Assembly: GCF_916700565.1 (NCBI RefSeq)
Contig: NZ_CAKAKO010000003.1
Span: 248,001-312,000 of the forward strand
DNA: 64,000 bases
Origin: Xenophilus sp. Marseille-Q4582
GTDB lineage: Bacteria > Pseudomonadota > Gammaproteobacteria > Burkholderiales > Burkholderiaceae_C
Direction of reading: 5' to 3'
A program made the translations under genes and the position numbers. The notes below the pieces were generated by a model. The model worked only from the letters and a program-made list of their open reading frames with translations. It searched no databases and was not told where the DNA came from. Positions 18,862-28,783 of the stretch are shown here, one piece after another (within the stretch, counting starts at the first letter, position 1; every line of letters begins with the position of its first letter).

Positions 18862-20238
18862 ATGAATCCATTTGATGCGCTGAATGCACTTTGGGCACTG
18901 GCCGGGCTGCCTTCCCAGGCGCTGGCCGAAATCGACCTGACCGGGCAGGACCCGGTTTTTCCCTCGTCCTTCGCCGTCGGAACGGCCGCGCAGGCGAGCG
19001 TCGCGGCGGCGGCACTGGCCGCCTGCGAACTGGCCCATGCGCGGGGCGTGCCGCGCCAGCGCGTCGCGGTGGACATGGCCCACGCCGCCGCCGAATGCAC
19101 CGGCGGGTTCACCCTCGATGGCCAGGCGCCCGAGTTGTGGGACCCGTTCGCGGGCCTGTACCCCTGCGCCGATGGCCACGTGCGCATCCACACCAACTTT
19201 CAGCATCACCGCGACGGGGCGCTGCGCCTGCTGGGCCTGGGCCCGGCCACCGCCACGCGCGCGGATGCGCAGCAGGCCCTGCGGGGCTGGAAGGCGCTGG
19301 ACTTCGAGCAGGCCGCGGCCGAACGGAAGCTGGTCGCCACCGCGCTGCGCAGCTTCGCCGAGTGGGATGCCACGCCCCAGGGCCAGGCAGTGGCCGCGCA
19401 ACCGCCGCTGACGATCACCCGCATCGGCGAGGCGCCGCCGCGCGCCCTGCCGCCCTTGGCGGCCGACGCCCGGCCGCTCGACGGTCTGCGCGTGCTCGAC
19501 CTCACGCGCATCCTGGCCGGCCCCGTCGGCGGGCGGGCGCTGGCGTCGTTCGGCGCGGACGTGATGCTGGTCAATTCACCCCAGCTGCCCAACATCGCCG
19601 CCATCGCCGAAACCAGCCGCGGCAAGCGCTCGGCGCATGTCGACCTGCGCACCGAGGTCGGTCGCGAATTGCTTTGGCGCCTGGTCGATGGCGCCCACGT
19701 GTTCTCGCAGGGCTACCGCCCCGGCGGCCTGGCCGCGCTCGGTTTTTCGCCCGAGGCCCTCGCCGCACGCCGGCCCGGCATCGTCGCCGTGTCGCTGAGC
19801 GCCTACGGCACCCACGGGCCGTGGGCCGATCGGCGCGGCTTCGACTCGCTGGTGCAGACCGCGATGGGCTTCAACCATGCCGAGGGCGAGGCGGCGGGCG
19901 ATGGCCAGCCGCGTGCGCTGCCGATGCAGATCCTGGACCAGGCCAGCGGTTTCTTCATGGCCTTTGGCGCGGCCGCCGCGCTGTGGCGCCAACAGCGCGA
20001 AGGCGGCAGCTGGCACGTGCAGGTGTCGCTGGCGCAGACGGGCCACTGGCTGCGCGGGCTGGGACGCGTGGCGCATGGCCTGCGCGCCGGCAAGCCGGAC
20101 CTCACGCCCTGGCTCGCCGACGAAAGCTCCGGCTTCGGCCGGCTGCGCGCCGTGCGGCCCAGCGCCCAGCTGTCGCGGACGCCGGCCGGCTATGCGCGGA
20201 CGTCGGTGCCGCCGGGCACGGATGAGCCGAACTGGTGA
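18862..20238 (+). CDS. CaiB/BaiF-family (class III) CoA-transferase
   Basis: Probable CoA-transferase of 458 residues. The central family block LDGLRVLDLTRILAGPVGGR with the invariant glycines is present, followed by FGADVMLVNSP, RGKRSAHVDLRT and GYRPGGLAALGFSPE. The usual catalytic Asp position falls within VQTAMGFNHAEGEA/QILDQASGFFMAFGAA, where the last block is highly typical. The N-terminal 180 residues form an extra segment before the family start. ATG at 18862 follows GAGGAA. It overlaps the next gene by four bases. The acyl substrates are unknown. Confidence 0.85.
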   Translation: MNPFDALNALWALAGLPSQALAEIDLTGQDPVFPSSFAVGTAAQASVAAAALAACELAHARGVPRQRVAVDMAHAAAECTGGFTLDGQAPELWDPFAGLYPCADGHVRIHTNFQHHRDGALRLLGLGPATATRADAQQALRGWKALDFEQAAAERKLVATALRSFAEWDATPQGQAVAAQPPLTITRIGEAPPRALPPLAADARPLDGLRVLDLTRILAGPVGGRALASFGADVMLVNSPQLPNIAAIAETSRGKRSAHVDLRTEVGRELLWRLVDGAHVFSQGYRPGGLAALGFSPEALAARRPGIVAVSLSAYGTHGPWADRRGFDSLVQTAMGFNHAEGEAAGDGQPRALPMQILDQASGFFMAFGAAAALWRQQREGGSWHVQVSLAQTGHWLRGLGRVAHGLRAGKPDLTPWLADESSGFGRLRAVRPSAQLSRTPAGYARTSVPPGTDEPNW

Positions 20239-20777
20239 CGCCCATCCCAGCTCAGGTGGTCATCTCGGGCTGCTCCGGCGGCGGCAAGTCCACTTTGCTC
20301 GCGGAGCTGCAGCGGCGCGGCCATGTCACCGTGGCCGAGCCCGGCCGAAGGATCATCGCCGAGCAGATGCGACAAAGCGGCGATGCCTTGCCATGGGGCG
20401 ACATGGCCGCCTTTTTGCGTGAGGCGCTGCGTGTCGCTGCCACCGACCTCGAAGAAGCGGCGCGGGTCACCGGACCGGTCTTCTTCGACCGCGGGCTGAT
20501 CGATGCGGCCGCTGCACTTCAGCGGCTCTGCCAGGTGCCGCTGTCGCAGAGCCTGGGCGAAGCCCGTCCCTACGGGCGGCTCGTCTTCCTCGCGCCGCCC
20601 TGGCCGGAAATCTATCGCGCCGACGAGGAGCGGCGACATGGCTTTCAAGAGGCAGCGGCCGAGCATGCCCACCTGGACGCCACCTACCGGGCCTTGGGCT
20701 ACGACGTCCGGCTGCTTCCGCGCGCCGGAGTGGCCGAGCGGGCCGATTTCGTTCTCGAGGCGATTCATCGCGGCTGA
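20235..20777 (+). CDS. Small P-loop AAA ATPase/kinase-like protein
   Basis: A 180-residue P-loop protein. Walker A is SGCSGGGKSTLL at about residues 11-22; the segment VAEPGRRIIAEQM and VFFDRGLIDAAA resemble the AAA_28/nucleoside-kinase-like ATPases of unknown role. The start is a GTG whose last two bases are shared with the CoA-transferase TGA, so the two are coupled. No substrate can be given. Confidence 0.7.
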   Translation: MTPIPAQVVISGCSGGGKSTLLAELQRRGHVTVAEPGRRIIAEQMRQSGDALPWGDMAAFLREALRVAATDLEEAARVTGPVFFDRGLIDAAAALQRLCQVPLSQSLGEARPYGRLVFLAPPWPEIYRADEERRHGFQEAAAEHAHLDATYRALGYDVRLLPRAGVAERADFVLEAIHRG

Positions 20778-20889
20778 AGGCGGGATCCCGCAGCGGCGGG
20801 CGGTGCCGAGCTTGGCGCGGCCCGGTCCCACCTGGCAGCCACTGCAACTGCGCTATGGTGCAGGTCTTCAAGACTTGCCCCCTGACGCC

Positions 20890-21716
20890 ATGCAACGCCT
20901 CCTGACCCACGCAACCCTGACCGCCGCGCTGGCCGCCACCCTTGGCGGTTGCGCAGGCACCCCGCCGGCGGCGGCGCCTTCCCCGTCCTCACCGTCCTCC
21001 CCCTCCCTGTCGGCGCCGCAGCAGTTGCAGGCCTACCAATGGGATCTTCAGGCCGCGTTCGATGCGCAGGGCCAGCCGTCGCCCGGCTGGCAGCTGCCGG
21101 GCCGCCCGGCCGTGCGCCTGGCTTCCAGGCGGACCGGCTTTCGGCGCAGAACCTGTGCAACGTCCTCGGTGCGGGCTATGCGCTGACGGGCACGCAGATG
21201 ACGGTGGGCCGCCCCGTCGCCACGATGCGCGCCTGCGCCGAACCCGGGCTGATGGCGCTGGAGCGCCGCGTGGCGGAACAGTTGCCGCGCGTTCAGCGCT
21301 ACGAGTTGCGGCCCGGCGTGTCGCGGCCGGCGCCCGTGCTGGTGCTGCACTTCTCCAACGGCGAACGCTGGGAGCTGGCCGGCACCCCCACGCCCGCCAC
21401 CCGTTACGGCTCGGCCGGAGAGCGTGTGTTCCTCGAAGTGGCGCCGCAGCGCGTGGCCTGCAACCACCCGCTGATGCCCAACGCGACCTGCCTGCGCGTG
21501 CGGGACGTGCAGTTCGATGCGCAAGGCCTGAAGCAGTCCGTCGGCGACTGGCGCATCTTCCAGGGCGAGATCGAGGGCTACACGCACCGGCCCGGCGTGC
21601 GCAACGTGCTGCGGCTGCAGCGCTATTCGCTGGTACGCAATGGCCAGGCGCCGGCCGACGGGCCTCGCCACGCCTACGTGCTCGACATGGTCGTGGAGTC
21701 GGAACAGGTGCGCTGA
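20890..21716 (+). pseudogene. META plus DUF4377 lipoprotein with a frameshift
   Basis: The gene starts at ATG 20890 with a lipoprotein signal ending LGGC. The first 77 codons are in one frame up to GRPAVRL. From about 21119 the coding similarity continues one frame over: GFQADRLSAQNLCNVLGAG (META/HslJ-like core) and then a DUF4377 domain (VFLEVAPQRVACNHPLM, IFQGEIEGYTHRPGVRNVLR) to the stop at 21716. One missing G in CTGGCTT would explain it. Read straight, the protein stops at 21186. This is either a true single-base deletion or a sequencing error. META proteins are envelope-associated and some link to heat or stress; the role here is unknown. Confidence 0.7.
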
Positions 21717-21799
21717 AGCCGGGCCGCCTTTGGCGGACGGGCACCGGTCTCGTCGCGCAGCCCAAGGGGGCAACATGCATGCACGGCACGCACCAGGAT

Positions 21800-22117
21800 C
21801 TATCCCAGAATGATCGAGCCCCATACTGCGCCCACCATCAGCAATGCCGTGGCTTGCGCAGCGCTGCCCATGTCCTTCGCGTTTTTCGACAGGGGGTGGA
21901 AGTCAAGGGAAATGCGATCCACCACCGCCTCAATGGCAGAGTTGAGCAGTTCCACCAGCAGACTGACAAGGCAAGCCGCCCACATCAGCGCACGCTCAAC
22001 CGGACTGACGTCGAACACCAGGGCCAAAGGGATGAGAACGCCGTGAACCGCCAGCAGTTGACGAAATGCGGCTTCGCCACGCACGACCGCACGAAATCCG
22101 TCCCGCGAGTAAGAGCG
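21800..22117 (-). pseudogene. dgkA: Diacylglycerol kinase fragment, N-terminus lost
   Basis: The minus strand encodes YSRDGFRAVVRGEAAFRQ, then hydrophobic segments and VELLNSAIEAVVDRI with the catalytic Glu region, ending VGAVWGSIILG. This is most of DgkA, which phosphorylates membrane diacylglycerol. The first 15-20 residues, including the start, are replaced by IS5-type sequence at about 22117. Without its own start codon it is probably not made, or is made from an IS-derived start. It marks the last recognisable chromosomal gene before the accessory region. Confidence 0.75.
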
Positions 22118-22598
22118 GCTAACAAAACGGTGGGAGATGGCGAATGCAGATAACGCAGCAGGCCAGCGAGAGCAACGCGACATGAATGTCGATGCGGCGC
22201 TCGAAACGAGTACGCAGCTTGCCGAAGGCGGCCAGCCAGGCGTGCGTGCGCTCGACCACCCAGCGATGACGCCCGAGCCGGTCGTTGCGTTCGATGCCGC
22301 GCCGGGCAATACGCGCGGTGATCCCCAGCTTGCGCAGGTGAAAGCGGCAGCGAGCATAGTCATAGCCCTTGTCGGCATGCAGTTTGTGCGGCCAGCGCCT
22401 GGGCCGACCGCGACAGCCACGTACCGCTGGCAACGCGTCGACCAGTTGCTCGAAAACCACCGAGTCATGCCGGTTGGCGCCCGTGACGCAGAAGATCAGT
22501 GGGATGCCTTGGCGGTCCGTGATGATGTGGCGCTTGCTTCCGAGTTTGCCCCTGTCCGTGGGGTTGGGGCCGGTGTAGTGGCCCCCCGGGGGCTGGCC
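22118..22598 (-). mobile_element. IS5-family (IS427-like) transposase remnant
   Basis: The minus strand encodes the C-terminal DDE half of an IS5-type transposase: TGPNPTDRGKLGSKRHI, TGANRHDSVVFEQLVDALP, HADKGYDYARCR, and ERNDRLGRHRWVVERTHAWL, ending CVICIRHLPPFC. The first D segment is cut: the frame runs into the AbiEi fragment at about 22598. One outer end near 22118-22125 (CTAACAAAACGG) survives; the other end and ORF1 are lost. It joins chromosomal dgkA to the accessory region. Confidence 0.75.
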
Positions 22599-23132
22599 AC
22601 ACTGGCCGCGCCGCGGGTGGTGCTGACACGTCTGTCCACATCCGGGCAATTGGAGCGTGTCGGGCGCGGCCTCTACCGTTTGCCGGGCAACCCCATGTCC
22701 GCGCACGAGGACCTCGCCACGATTGCAGTCAAGGTTCCCAAGGCCGTGTTCTGCTTGCTGACGGCACTCCAGTTCCACGAACTGACCACGCAACGGCCTC
22801 GCCAGGTCTGGATTGCCATGCCTCGTGGCAGCCACACCCCGCGTATCGAGCACCCGCTGATCAAGATGGTGCAGATGGCGGGTGATGCCTATGCCTCGGG
22901 CATCGATGAGCACGAACGCGATGGCGCCAGACTGCGGGTCTACAGTGCCGCAAAAACCGTGGCGGACTGCTTCAAGCACCGCAACCGGATCGGCCTGGAC
23001 GTGGCCATCGAGGCGCTGAAGGCTGCCTGGAAGACACGCAAGGCTTCAGCCGATGACCTATGGCGCCATGCCAAGGTCTGTCGGGTCGCAAATGTCATGC
23101 GCCCTTACCTGGAGGCGGTTTCGCATGAGTGA
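22599..23132 (+). pseudogene. AbiEi-type antitoxin/regulator, 5' end lost
   Basis: From about 22605 the plus strand reads PRVVLTRLSTSGQLERVGRG, LYRLPGNPMSAHEDLATIA, ALQFHELTTQRPRQVWIAMP and YSAAKTVADCFKHRNRIG, ending AVSHE. This is the type IV antitoxin AbiEi family (winged-helix plus C-terminal domain). The N-terminal part of the winged helix is replaced by the IS5 remnant, so no native start remains. It lies directly upstream of the Wadjet operon. The partner nucleotidyltransferase AbiEii is absent. Confidence 0.7.
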
Positions 23133-23217
23133 CCACGCCGCCTTGATTCGCGCTTTCTGGGCGAGCCGATCCGTACATTTGGATCGAGACGTCGTTGTCA
23201 GCGAACGGCTCGAATAG
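23125..23217 (+). CDS. 30-codon frame overlapping the AbiEi stop
   Basis: ATG at 23125 overlaps the end of the AbiEi frame by eight bases and runs 30 codons (MSDHAALIRAFWASRSVHLD...) to TAG at 23217, eleven bases before jetA. The overlap resembles the coupling of a second gene such as a toxin whose remainder is lost. No family is recognised. It may also be chance or a leader for jetA. Confidence 0.25.
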   Translation: MSDHAALIRAFWASRSVHLDRDVVVSERLE

Positions 23218-23227
23218 GCAGCCCATC

Positions 23228-24703
23228 ATGGCACTGGACCACCTCACACTCACGACATACCGCGATCGGCATCCTGCATGGCGATTGCTGGCCTCGCCAC
23301 ATGCGCCATTGGTGGCAAGCTTCCTGTACCGGGTGTTCGTTGCACCGAACGTGCGGCTGACGAGCGAAGCGGATCTGACCGAAATGCTGGAAGATGAGCT
23401 GTTTGCCCTGCGCGAACAGCTCGGTGCAGAGGTGTATCCGAAAGCCGCAACCGAATACCTGAATGACTGGTGCGCGCCAGACAAGGGCTGGCTGCGCAAG
23501 TTCTACAAGCCCGGCACCGACGAGGCCCAGTTCGACCTTACCCCTGCCACGGAAAAGGCCATCGCCTGGCTGGTGTCGCTGACTGAGCGGCCTTTCGTCG
23601 GCACTGAATCTCGCCTGCTGACCTTGTTCGCGCTGCTGGAGCAGATCAGCACCGGAAGCCAGGCCGATCCAGCCAGGCGCCTGGAGGAACTGCGCCGCAA
23701 GCGCGACGAGATCGACGCCGAGATCGGCCGCGTCTTGTCCGGCGACGTGCCGCTCATGGATGACACGGCCATCAAGGATCGCTTCCTGCAATTCCAACAG
23801 TTGGCGCGCGAACTGCTGAGCGACTTCCGCCAGGTGGAGCACAATTTCCGCCAGCTCGACCGCAGCGTCCGCGAGAAGATCGCGTTGTGGGGCGGCAGCA
23901 AGGGAGCGCTGCTCGACGAAGTCATGGGCGAGCGCGATGCCATCGGAGATTCCGACCAGGGGCGCAGCTTCCGTGCGTTCTGGGATTTCCTGATGTCCAG
24001 CCGTCGCCAGGAAGAACTGTCCGCACGGCTCGACCAAGTCCTCGGCCTGCCTGCCGTGGCCGCGCTCAAGCCGGAGCCGCGCACCCGCCGGGTTCACCAC
24101 GATTGGCTGGAAGCGGGCGAACATACCCAACGCACGGTGGCGCAGTTGTCGCAGCAACTGCGCCGCTTCCTGGATGACCGGGCCTTCCAGGAAAACCGTC
24201 GCATCCTCGAACTGTTGCGCAGCATCGAGATCAAGGCGCTTGCATTGCGCGACACGCCACCGGCCGGCGAAGTGATGCTCCTCGACGAGATGGGCGCGGA
24301 AATCGCCTTGCCGCAGGAACGCCCCCTGTTTGCGCTCCATGCCAAGCCACGCCTGGCGGAACTGATACTTGAATCCGGCGAGGACGACGACATCGACACC
24401 GCACGCCTGTTCGACCAGCACGTCGTGGACAAGGCCCGCTTGCGTGAGGCCCTGCGGCAGGCATTGCGGCAACAGTCGCAGATCAGCTTGCGCGCGTTGC
24501 TGGAGACTCAGCCGCTGCAACAGGGATTGGCCGAACTGGTCACCTGGCTGGAACTGGCCCACGCGGGAAACCGCGGGCTGGATGGCCTCAGGGCCACGGT
24601 GGATGACGATGCGCAGGAGATCGTCGAATGGGCCATGCAGGACAGCGATGGCTCGACGGTACGACGGCGGGCGCGAATGCCGCGCGTGATCTTTACGCGC
24701 TGA
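23228..24703 (+). CDS. jetA: Wadjet type I component JetA (DUF3375)
   Basis: Kleisin-like (MukF-like) subunit of the Wadjet anti-plasmid complex, 491 residues. The start MALDHLTLTTYRDRHPAWRL and the continuing PHAPLVASFLYRVFV match the DUF3375 family. The middle is rich in charged helices (FLQFQQLARELLSDFRQVEH) with coiled-coil character. It is the first of four same-strand genes in the order jetA-B-C-D. Type I Wadjet complexes recognise and cleave closed circular DNA. ATG at 23228 is preferred over earlier frame positions because it matches the family start. Confidence 0.93.
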   Translation: MALDHLTLTTYRDRHPAWRLLASPHAPLVASFLYRVFVAPNVRLTSEADLTEMLEDELFALREQLGAEVYPKAATEYLNDWCAPDKGWLRKFYKPGTDEAQFDLTPATEKAIAWLVSLTERPFVGTESRLLTLFALLEQISTGSQADPARRLEELRRKRDEIDAEIGRVLSGDVPLMDDTAIKDRFLQFQQLARELLSDFRQVEHNFRQLDRSVREKIALWGGSKGALLDEVMGERDAIGDSDQGRSFRAFWDFLMSSRRQEELSARLDQVLGLPAVAALKPEPRTRRVHHDWLEAGEHTQRTVAQLSQQLRRFLDDRAFQENRRILELLRSIEIKALALRDTPPAGEVMLLDEMGAEIALPQERPLFALHAKPRLAELILESGEDDDIDTARLFDQHVVDKARLREALRQALRQQSQISLRALLETQPLQQGLAELVTWLELAHAGNRGLDGLRATVDDDAQEIVEWAMQDSDGSTVRRRARMPRVIFTR

Positions 24704-24734
24704 ATGCAAGCTGCGACGGACAGAGCAAAGACCC

Positions 24735-25409
24735 ATGAACGATATGCATCAGGATGATCCAGAAGGCAGTGCCGAATCGCGCCCGCCCGTGGTAGCGGAA
24801 CTCTCGCAACTGATGGTGCATTTGCTCAAAGGCGTGTTGTACCGCCAGGACGACGAGCGCCTATGGGCCAGTCTGCTGAACCTGCAGGCGCGTGTACGGG
24901 AGCAGGCGGCGGTGTTGTTGCTGGATCTGGTGCTGGACGAAGCCGAGGGCTACGCCTTCCTCAAAAGCCAGCCGGAGCCGGAGCATGCGGACGCCACACC
25001 TCGCCTGCCACGCCTGATCGCACGACGGCCGCTGCCCTATCCGGTCAGCCTGATGCTGGCCTTGCTGCGCAAGCGCCTGGCCGAATCCGACGCCGGCGGC
25101 GGCGATACCCGGCTGGTGCTGTCGCGCGAGGAGATCGCCGAACTGATGCGCGTGTTCCTGCCGGACGGCACCAACGAGGCGCGCCTCATCGACCAGGTCG
25201 ATTCGACCATCACCAAGGTGGTGGAACTGGGCTATCTGCGCAAGCTCAAGCCCGCTGCCGGTGCAAGTCAGCAGGCACCCCGCTACGAGGTGCGGCGCAT
25301 CCTCAAGGCGTTCGTCGATGCGCAGTGGCTGGCCGACTTCGATGCGCGCCTGGAGGGTTATCGCACCGCGTTGTCAGGTGGCGATCGCGACAAGGAAGCC
25401 GGCCGATGA
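24735..25409 (+). CDS. jetB: Wadjet type I component JetB (DUF4194)
   Basis: MukE-like subunit of 224 residues, a winged-helix protein that binds the kleisin. Family segments seen: LSQLMVHLLKGVLYRQDDER, then RRPLPYPVSLMLALLRKRLA and LSREEIAELMRVFLPDGTNEA, and IDQVDSTITKVVELGYLRKL. Its stop overlaps the jetC ATG by four bases. The 31-bp gap after jetA suggests one transcript. Confidence 0.93.
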   Translation: MNDMHQDDPEGSAESRPPVVAELSQLMVHLLKGVLYRQDDERLWASLLNLQARVREQAAVLLLDLVLDEAEGYAFLKSQPEPEHADATPRLPRLIARRPLPYPVSLMLALLRKRLAESDAGGGDTRLVLSREEIAELMRVFLPDGTNEARLIDQVDSTITKVVELGYLRKLKPAAGASQQAPRYEVRRILKAFVDAQWLADFDARLEGYRTALSGGDRDKEAGR

Positions 25410-28400
25410 ACGATTTTTCGCCACAGCAGCTCGATGTCGTGGCCGACGACAGCCGCGTCGGCTTTCGCCTGCAGCGGCTGGAAGTCCTGAACTGGGGCAC
25501 ATTCGACCGGCGCGTCTGGCGCTATGAACTCGATGGGCGCAACGGCCTGCTCACTGGCGACATCGGTTCGGGCAAATCCACCCTGGTCGATGCCGTCACC
25601 ACGCTGCTGGTGCCAGCGCACCGCATCGCCTACAACAAGGCCGCGGGCGCCGAAACGCGTGAGCGATCATTGCGATCCTACGTGCTGGGCCACTACAAGA
25701 GCGAACGCAACGAAGCCACCGGCAGCGCTCGCCCGGTGGCGCTGCGCGACACCACCAGCTACAGCGTGATCCTGGGTGTCTTCCGCAACGAAGGCTACGG
25801 CCAGGCGGTCACGTTGGCGCAAGTCTTCTGGTTTCGCGAACCACAGGGCCAGCCCGCGCGCTTGTTCGTGACTGTAGAGCGGGAACTGTCCATCACCGAG
25901 CACTTTTCCGGATTCGGCAGCGACATCAACGGCCTGCGCAAGAAGTTGCGCGCGATGGGCTGCGAACTGAACGACAGCTTCCCGCCCTACGGCGCCTGGT
26001 TCCGCCGCCGCTTCGGCATCGAGCACGAGCAGGCGCTGGAACTGTTCCATCAGACGGTTTCCATGAAATCGGTTGGCAACCTGACCGACTTCGTGCGCAG
26101 CCACATGCTCGAACCGTTCGACGTGGGCAGCCGAGTCGAGGCACTGCTCGGCCATTTCGATGACCTCGATCGCGCCCACCAGTCGGTACTCAAGGCCAAG
26201 CGCCAGATCGAGCTGTTGACGCCGCTGGTGGAGGATGGCCGTCGCCACGGGCAGATAGCTGCCGAGATCCAGGCGCTGCGCGAAGGACGCGATGCACTGC
26301 GCCCATACTTCGCCGGCTTGAAGGCAGCATTGCTGGAGAGGCGCCTGGAATTGTTGACTCAGGATGCGATGCGCTGGGATGCCCGCATCAAGCAACTGGG
26401 AGAGCAACGAGACAACGCCCGAATCGAGCAGGGGAAGCTCGAAGGCGCACTGCGCGAGAACGGCGGCGACCGACTGCAACAACTCGCTGCCGCCATTCAG
26501 CAGCAGGAGGCAGAGAAACAGCAACGGCAGGAGAAAGCGGACGCCTACACCACGCTATTGACGCGCATTGGAGAAGCAGCGCCGGGAGACGAAGCTGCTT
26601 TCATGACACAAAGATCCACCATCGGAGAACACGCCGAAGCGCTGCGCACAAGCATTGCGGACCACGATACGCAGATCAATGAAGACGGATATGCGCTGCG
26701 ACGGGGTCAGGAAGAACACAAAGCGCTCAGCGACGAGATCGACAGCCTTGCGCGTCGCAAAAGCAATATCGATGCGGCGCAGGTGCGCATCCGCGAAGCC
26801 CTGTGCGCCGCTTTGTCCATCGCCGAGGAAGACCTGCCCTTTGCCGGTGAACTGATCCAGGTGCGCGAGGACGAGCGCGACTGGGAGGGCGCGGCCGAAC
26901 GCCTGCTGCATGGCTTCGGCCTGTCCCTGCTGGTGCCGGATGCGCACTACAAGGACGTGGCCGATTGGGTGGAGCGCCAGCACCTTGGCACGCGACTGGT
27001 GTACTTCCACGTGCGTGCACGCAAGTCCACGCAGGCCGTCAGCCTGCACCCCCAGTCGCTGGTGCGCAAGCTGCTCATCAAGCCCGACACGCCGCACTAC
27101 GACTGGCTGGAACGCGAACTGCACCATCGCTTCGACCTGGCCTGCTGCGACAGCACCGAGCAGTTTCGCCGCGAGACCCGCGCCATCACCCGCGCCGGAC
27201 AGATCAAGGACCCGAGCGGGCGCCACGAAAAGGACGACCGCCGCCGCATCGACGATCGAAGTCGCTACGTGCTGGGCTGGAGCAACGCCGACAAGTTGCG
27301 CACCTTGCGTGACGAACGCGAGGGCCTGGAACAGCGAATGGGCGATATCGGTCTGCGCATTGCCGACGCGCAGCGATTGCGCGGGCAATGCCAGGCGCAA
27401 CTGGAAGCCTTGGCCAAGCTCGAAGTCTTCACCCGCTACAGCGAGATCGACTGGCAGGCGCCGGCGCGCGAGATGGCCCGCCTGACCGAGGAACGCGACC
27501 GCCTCAAGGCGGCCTCCGATACCCTGCGGGAACTGGAAAGCCAACTGGCGCAGGTCGTCGAACGCCTGAAGGAGATCGAAGGCGATCTTGGCGAGGCCCA
27601 AGGCAAGCGCGGAGAAATCCGCAGCAAGCACGAAACTGCCTTGGCACAGCACGCACAGGCTCTCGAAATCCAGGCGCAAGCCGCACTTGACGACAAGTTG
27701 CTGCAAACCCTTGAGGGCTGGCGCGCCGAAGTCCTGGGCGACCACCAGCTCACGGTGGAATCCTGCGACAACCGCGAACAGGACGTGCGCAACGGCTTGC
27801 AGGCGCGCATCGATGCCGAAGACAAGCGTCTGACACGCCTGACCGAACGCATCATCAACGCCATGCGCGGTTTCAAGGAGACCTTCAAGGCAGAGACCGC
27901 CGAGATCGACATCAGCCTGGCCGCGCTGCCCGAGTTCGAGCGCCTGATGAACGAGTTGCAGCGCGACGACCTGCCGCGCTTCGAGGCGCGTTTCAAGGAG
28001 CTGCTCAACGTCAATACCATCAACGAGATCGCCAACTTCAACGCCCAGCTCGCGCGCGAGCGGGAAACGATCAAGGAGCGGGTCGATGCCATCAACCAAT
28101 CCTTGCAGGTGATCGACTACAACCCCGGACGCTACATCCGGTTGCTGGCGCAACCCAGCCCCGATGCGGAGATCCGCGACTTCCTGCAGGATCTGCGTGC
28201 CTGCACCGAAGGCGCGCTGAGCGGCTCGGAAGACGAGCAGTATTCCGAGGCCAAGTTCCTGCAGGTCAAGGCCATCATCGACCGCTTCCGCGGCCGCGAG
28301 GGGCTGGCCGAGGTCGACCGGCGCTGGATGCAGAAGGTGACCGACGTGCGCAACGGCTTCCTGTTTTCCGCCAGCGAGCGCTGGCGCGAGGACGATGCCG

Positions 28401-28783
28401 AACACGAACACTATTCCGACTCCGGCGGCAAATCCGGCGGGCAGAAGGAGAAGCTGGCCTATACCGTGCTGGCCGCCAGCCTGGCCTACCAGTTCGGCCT
28501 GGAATGGGGGGCGGTGCGCTCGCGCTCGTTCCGTTTCGTCGTGATCGACGAAGCCTTCGGGCGCGGCTCGGATGAGTCGGCCCAGTATGGGCTGGAACTG
28601 TTCCGCCAGCTCAACCTGCAACTGCTGATCATCACGCCACTGCAGAAGATCCACATCATCGAGCCCTACGTGTCCGGCGTCGGCTTCGTGCACAACGAAA
28701 GCGGCCGCGAGTCGCGGCTGCGCAGCCTGAGCATCGAGGAATACCGGGCACAGAAGGCTGCCGCCACGGGAGGCGCTGCATGA
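25406..28783 (+). CDS. jetC: Wadjet type I ATPase JetC (SMC/MukB-like)
   Basis: SMC-like motor of the Wadjet complex, 1125 residues. Walker A GDIGSGKST lies at 51-59 within the N-terminal head. Long coiled coils follow with a hinge-like region near the middle. The C-terminal head has SGGKSGGQKEKLAYT (signature) and RFVVIDEAFGRGSDESAQY (Walker B/D-loop). All ATPase motifs look intact. Four-base overlaps join it to jetB and jetD. It is believed to extrude DNA loops so that small circles are recognised and cut by JetD. Confidence 0.95.
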   Translation: MNDFSPQQLDVVADDSRVGFRLQRLEVLNWGTFDRRVWRYELDGRNGLLTGDIGSGKSTLVDAVTTLLVPAHRIAYNKAAGAETRERSLRSYVLGHYKSERNEATGSARPVALRDTTSYSVILGVFRNEGYGQAVTLAQVFWFREPQGQPARLFVTVERELSITEHFSGFGSDINGLRKKLRAMGCELNDSFPPYGAWFRRRFGIEHEQALELFHQTVSMKSVGNLTDFVRSHMLEPFDVGSRVEALLGHFDDLDRAHQSVLKAKRQIELLTPLVEDGRRHGQIAAEIQALREGRDALRPYFAGLKAALLERRLELLTQDAMRWDARIKQLGEQRDNARIEQGKLEGALRENGGDRLQQLAAAIQQQEAEKQQRQEKADAYTTLLTRIGEAAPGDEAAFMTQRSTIGEHAEALRTSIADHDTQINEDGYALRRGQEEHKALSDEIDSLARRKSNIDAAQVRIREALCAALSIAEEDLPFAGELIQVREDERDWEGAAERLLHGFGLSLLVPDAHYKDVADWVERQHLGTRLVYFHVRARKSTQAVSLHPQSLVRKLLIKPDTPHYDWLERELHHRFDLACCDSTEQFRRETRAITRAGQIKDPSGRHEKDDRRRIDDRSRYVLGWSNADKLRTLRDEREGLEQRMGDIGLRIADAQRLRGQCQAQLEALAKLEVFTRYSEIDWQAPAREMARLTEERDRLKAASDTLRELESQLAQVVERLKEIEGDLGEAQGKRGEIRSKHETALAQHAQALEIQAQAALDDKLLQTLEGWRAEVLGDHQLTVESCDNREQDVRNGLQARIDAEDKRLTRLTERIINAMRGFKETFKAETAEIDISLAALPEFERLMNELQRDDLPRFEARFKELLNVNTINEIANFNAQLARERETIKERVDAINQSLQVIDYNPGRYIRLLAQPSPDAEIRDFLQDLRACTEGALSGSEDEQYSEAKFLQVKAIIDRFRGREGLAEVDRRWMQKVTDVRNGFLFSASERWREDDAEHEHYSDSGGKSGGQKEKLAYTVLAASLAYQFGLEWGAVRSRSFRFVVIDEAFGRGSDESAQYGLELFRQLNLQLLIITPLQKIHIIEPYVSGVGFVHNESGRESRLRSLSIEEYRAQKAAATGGAA

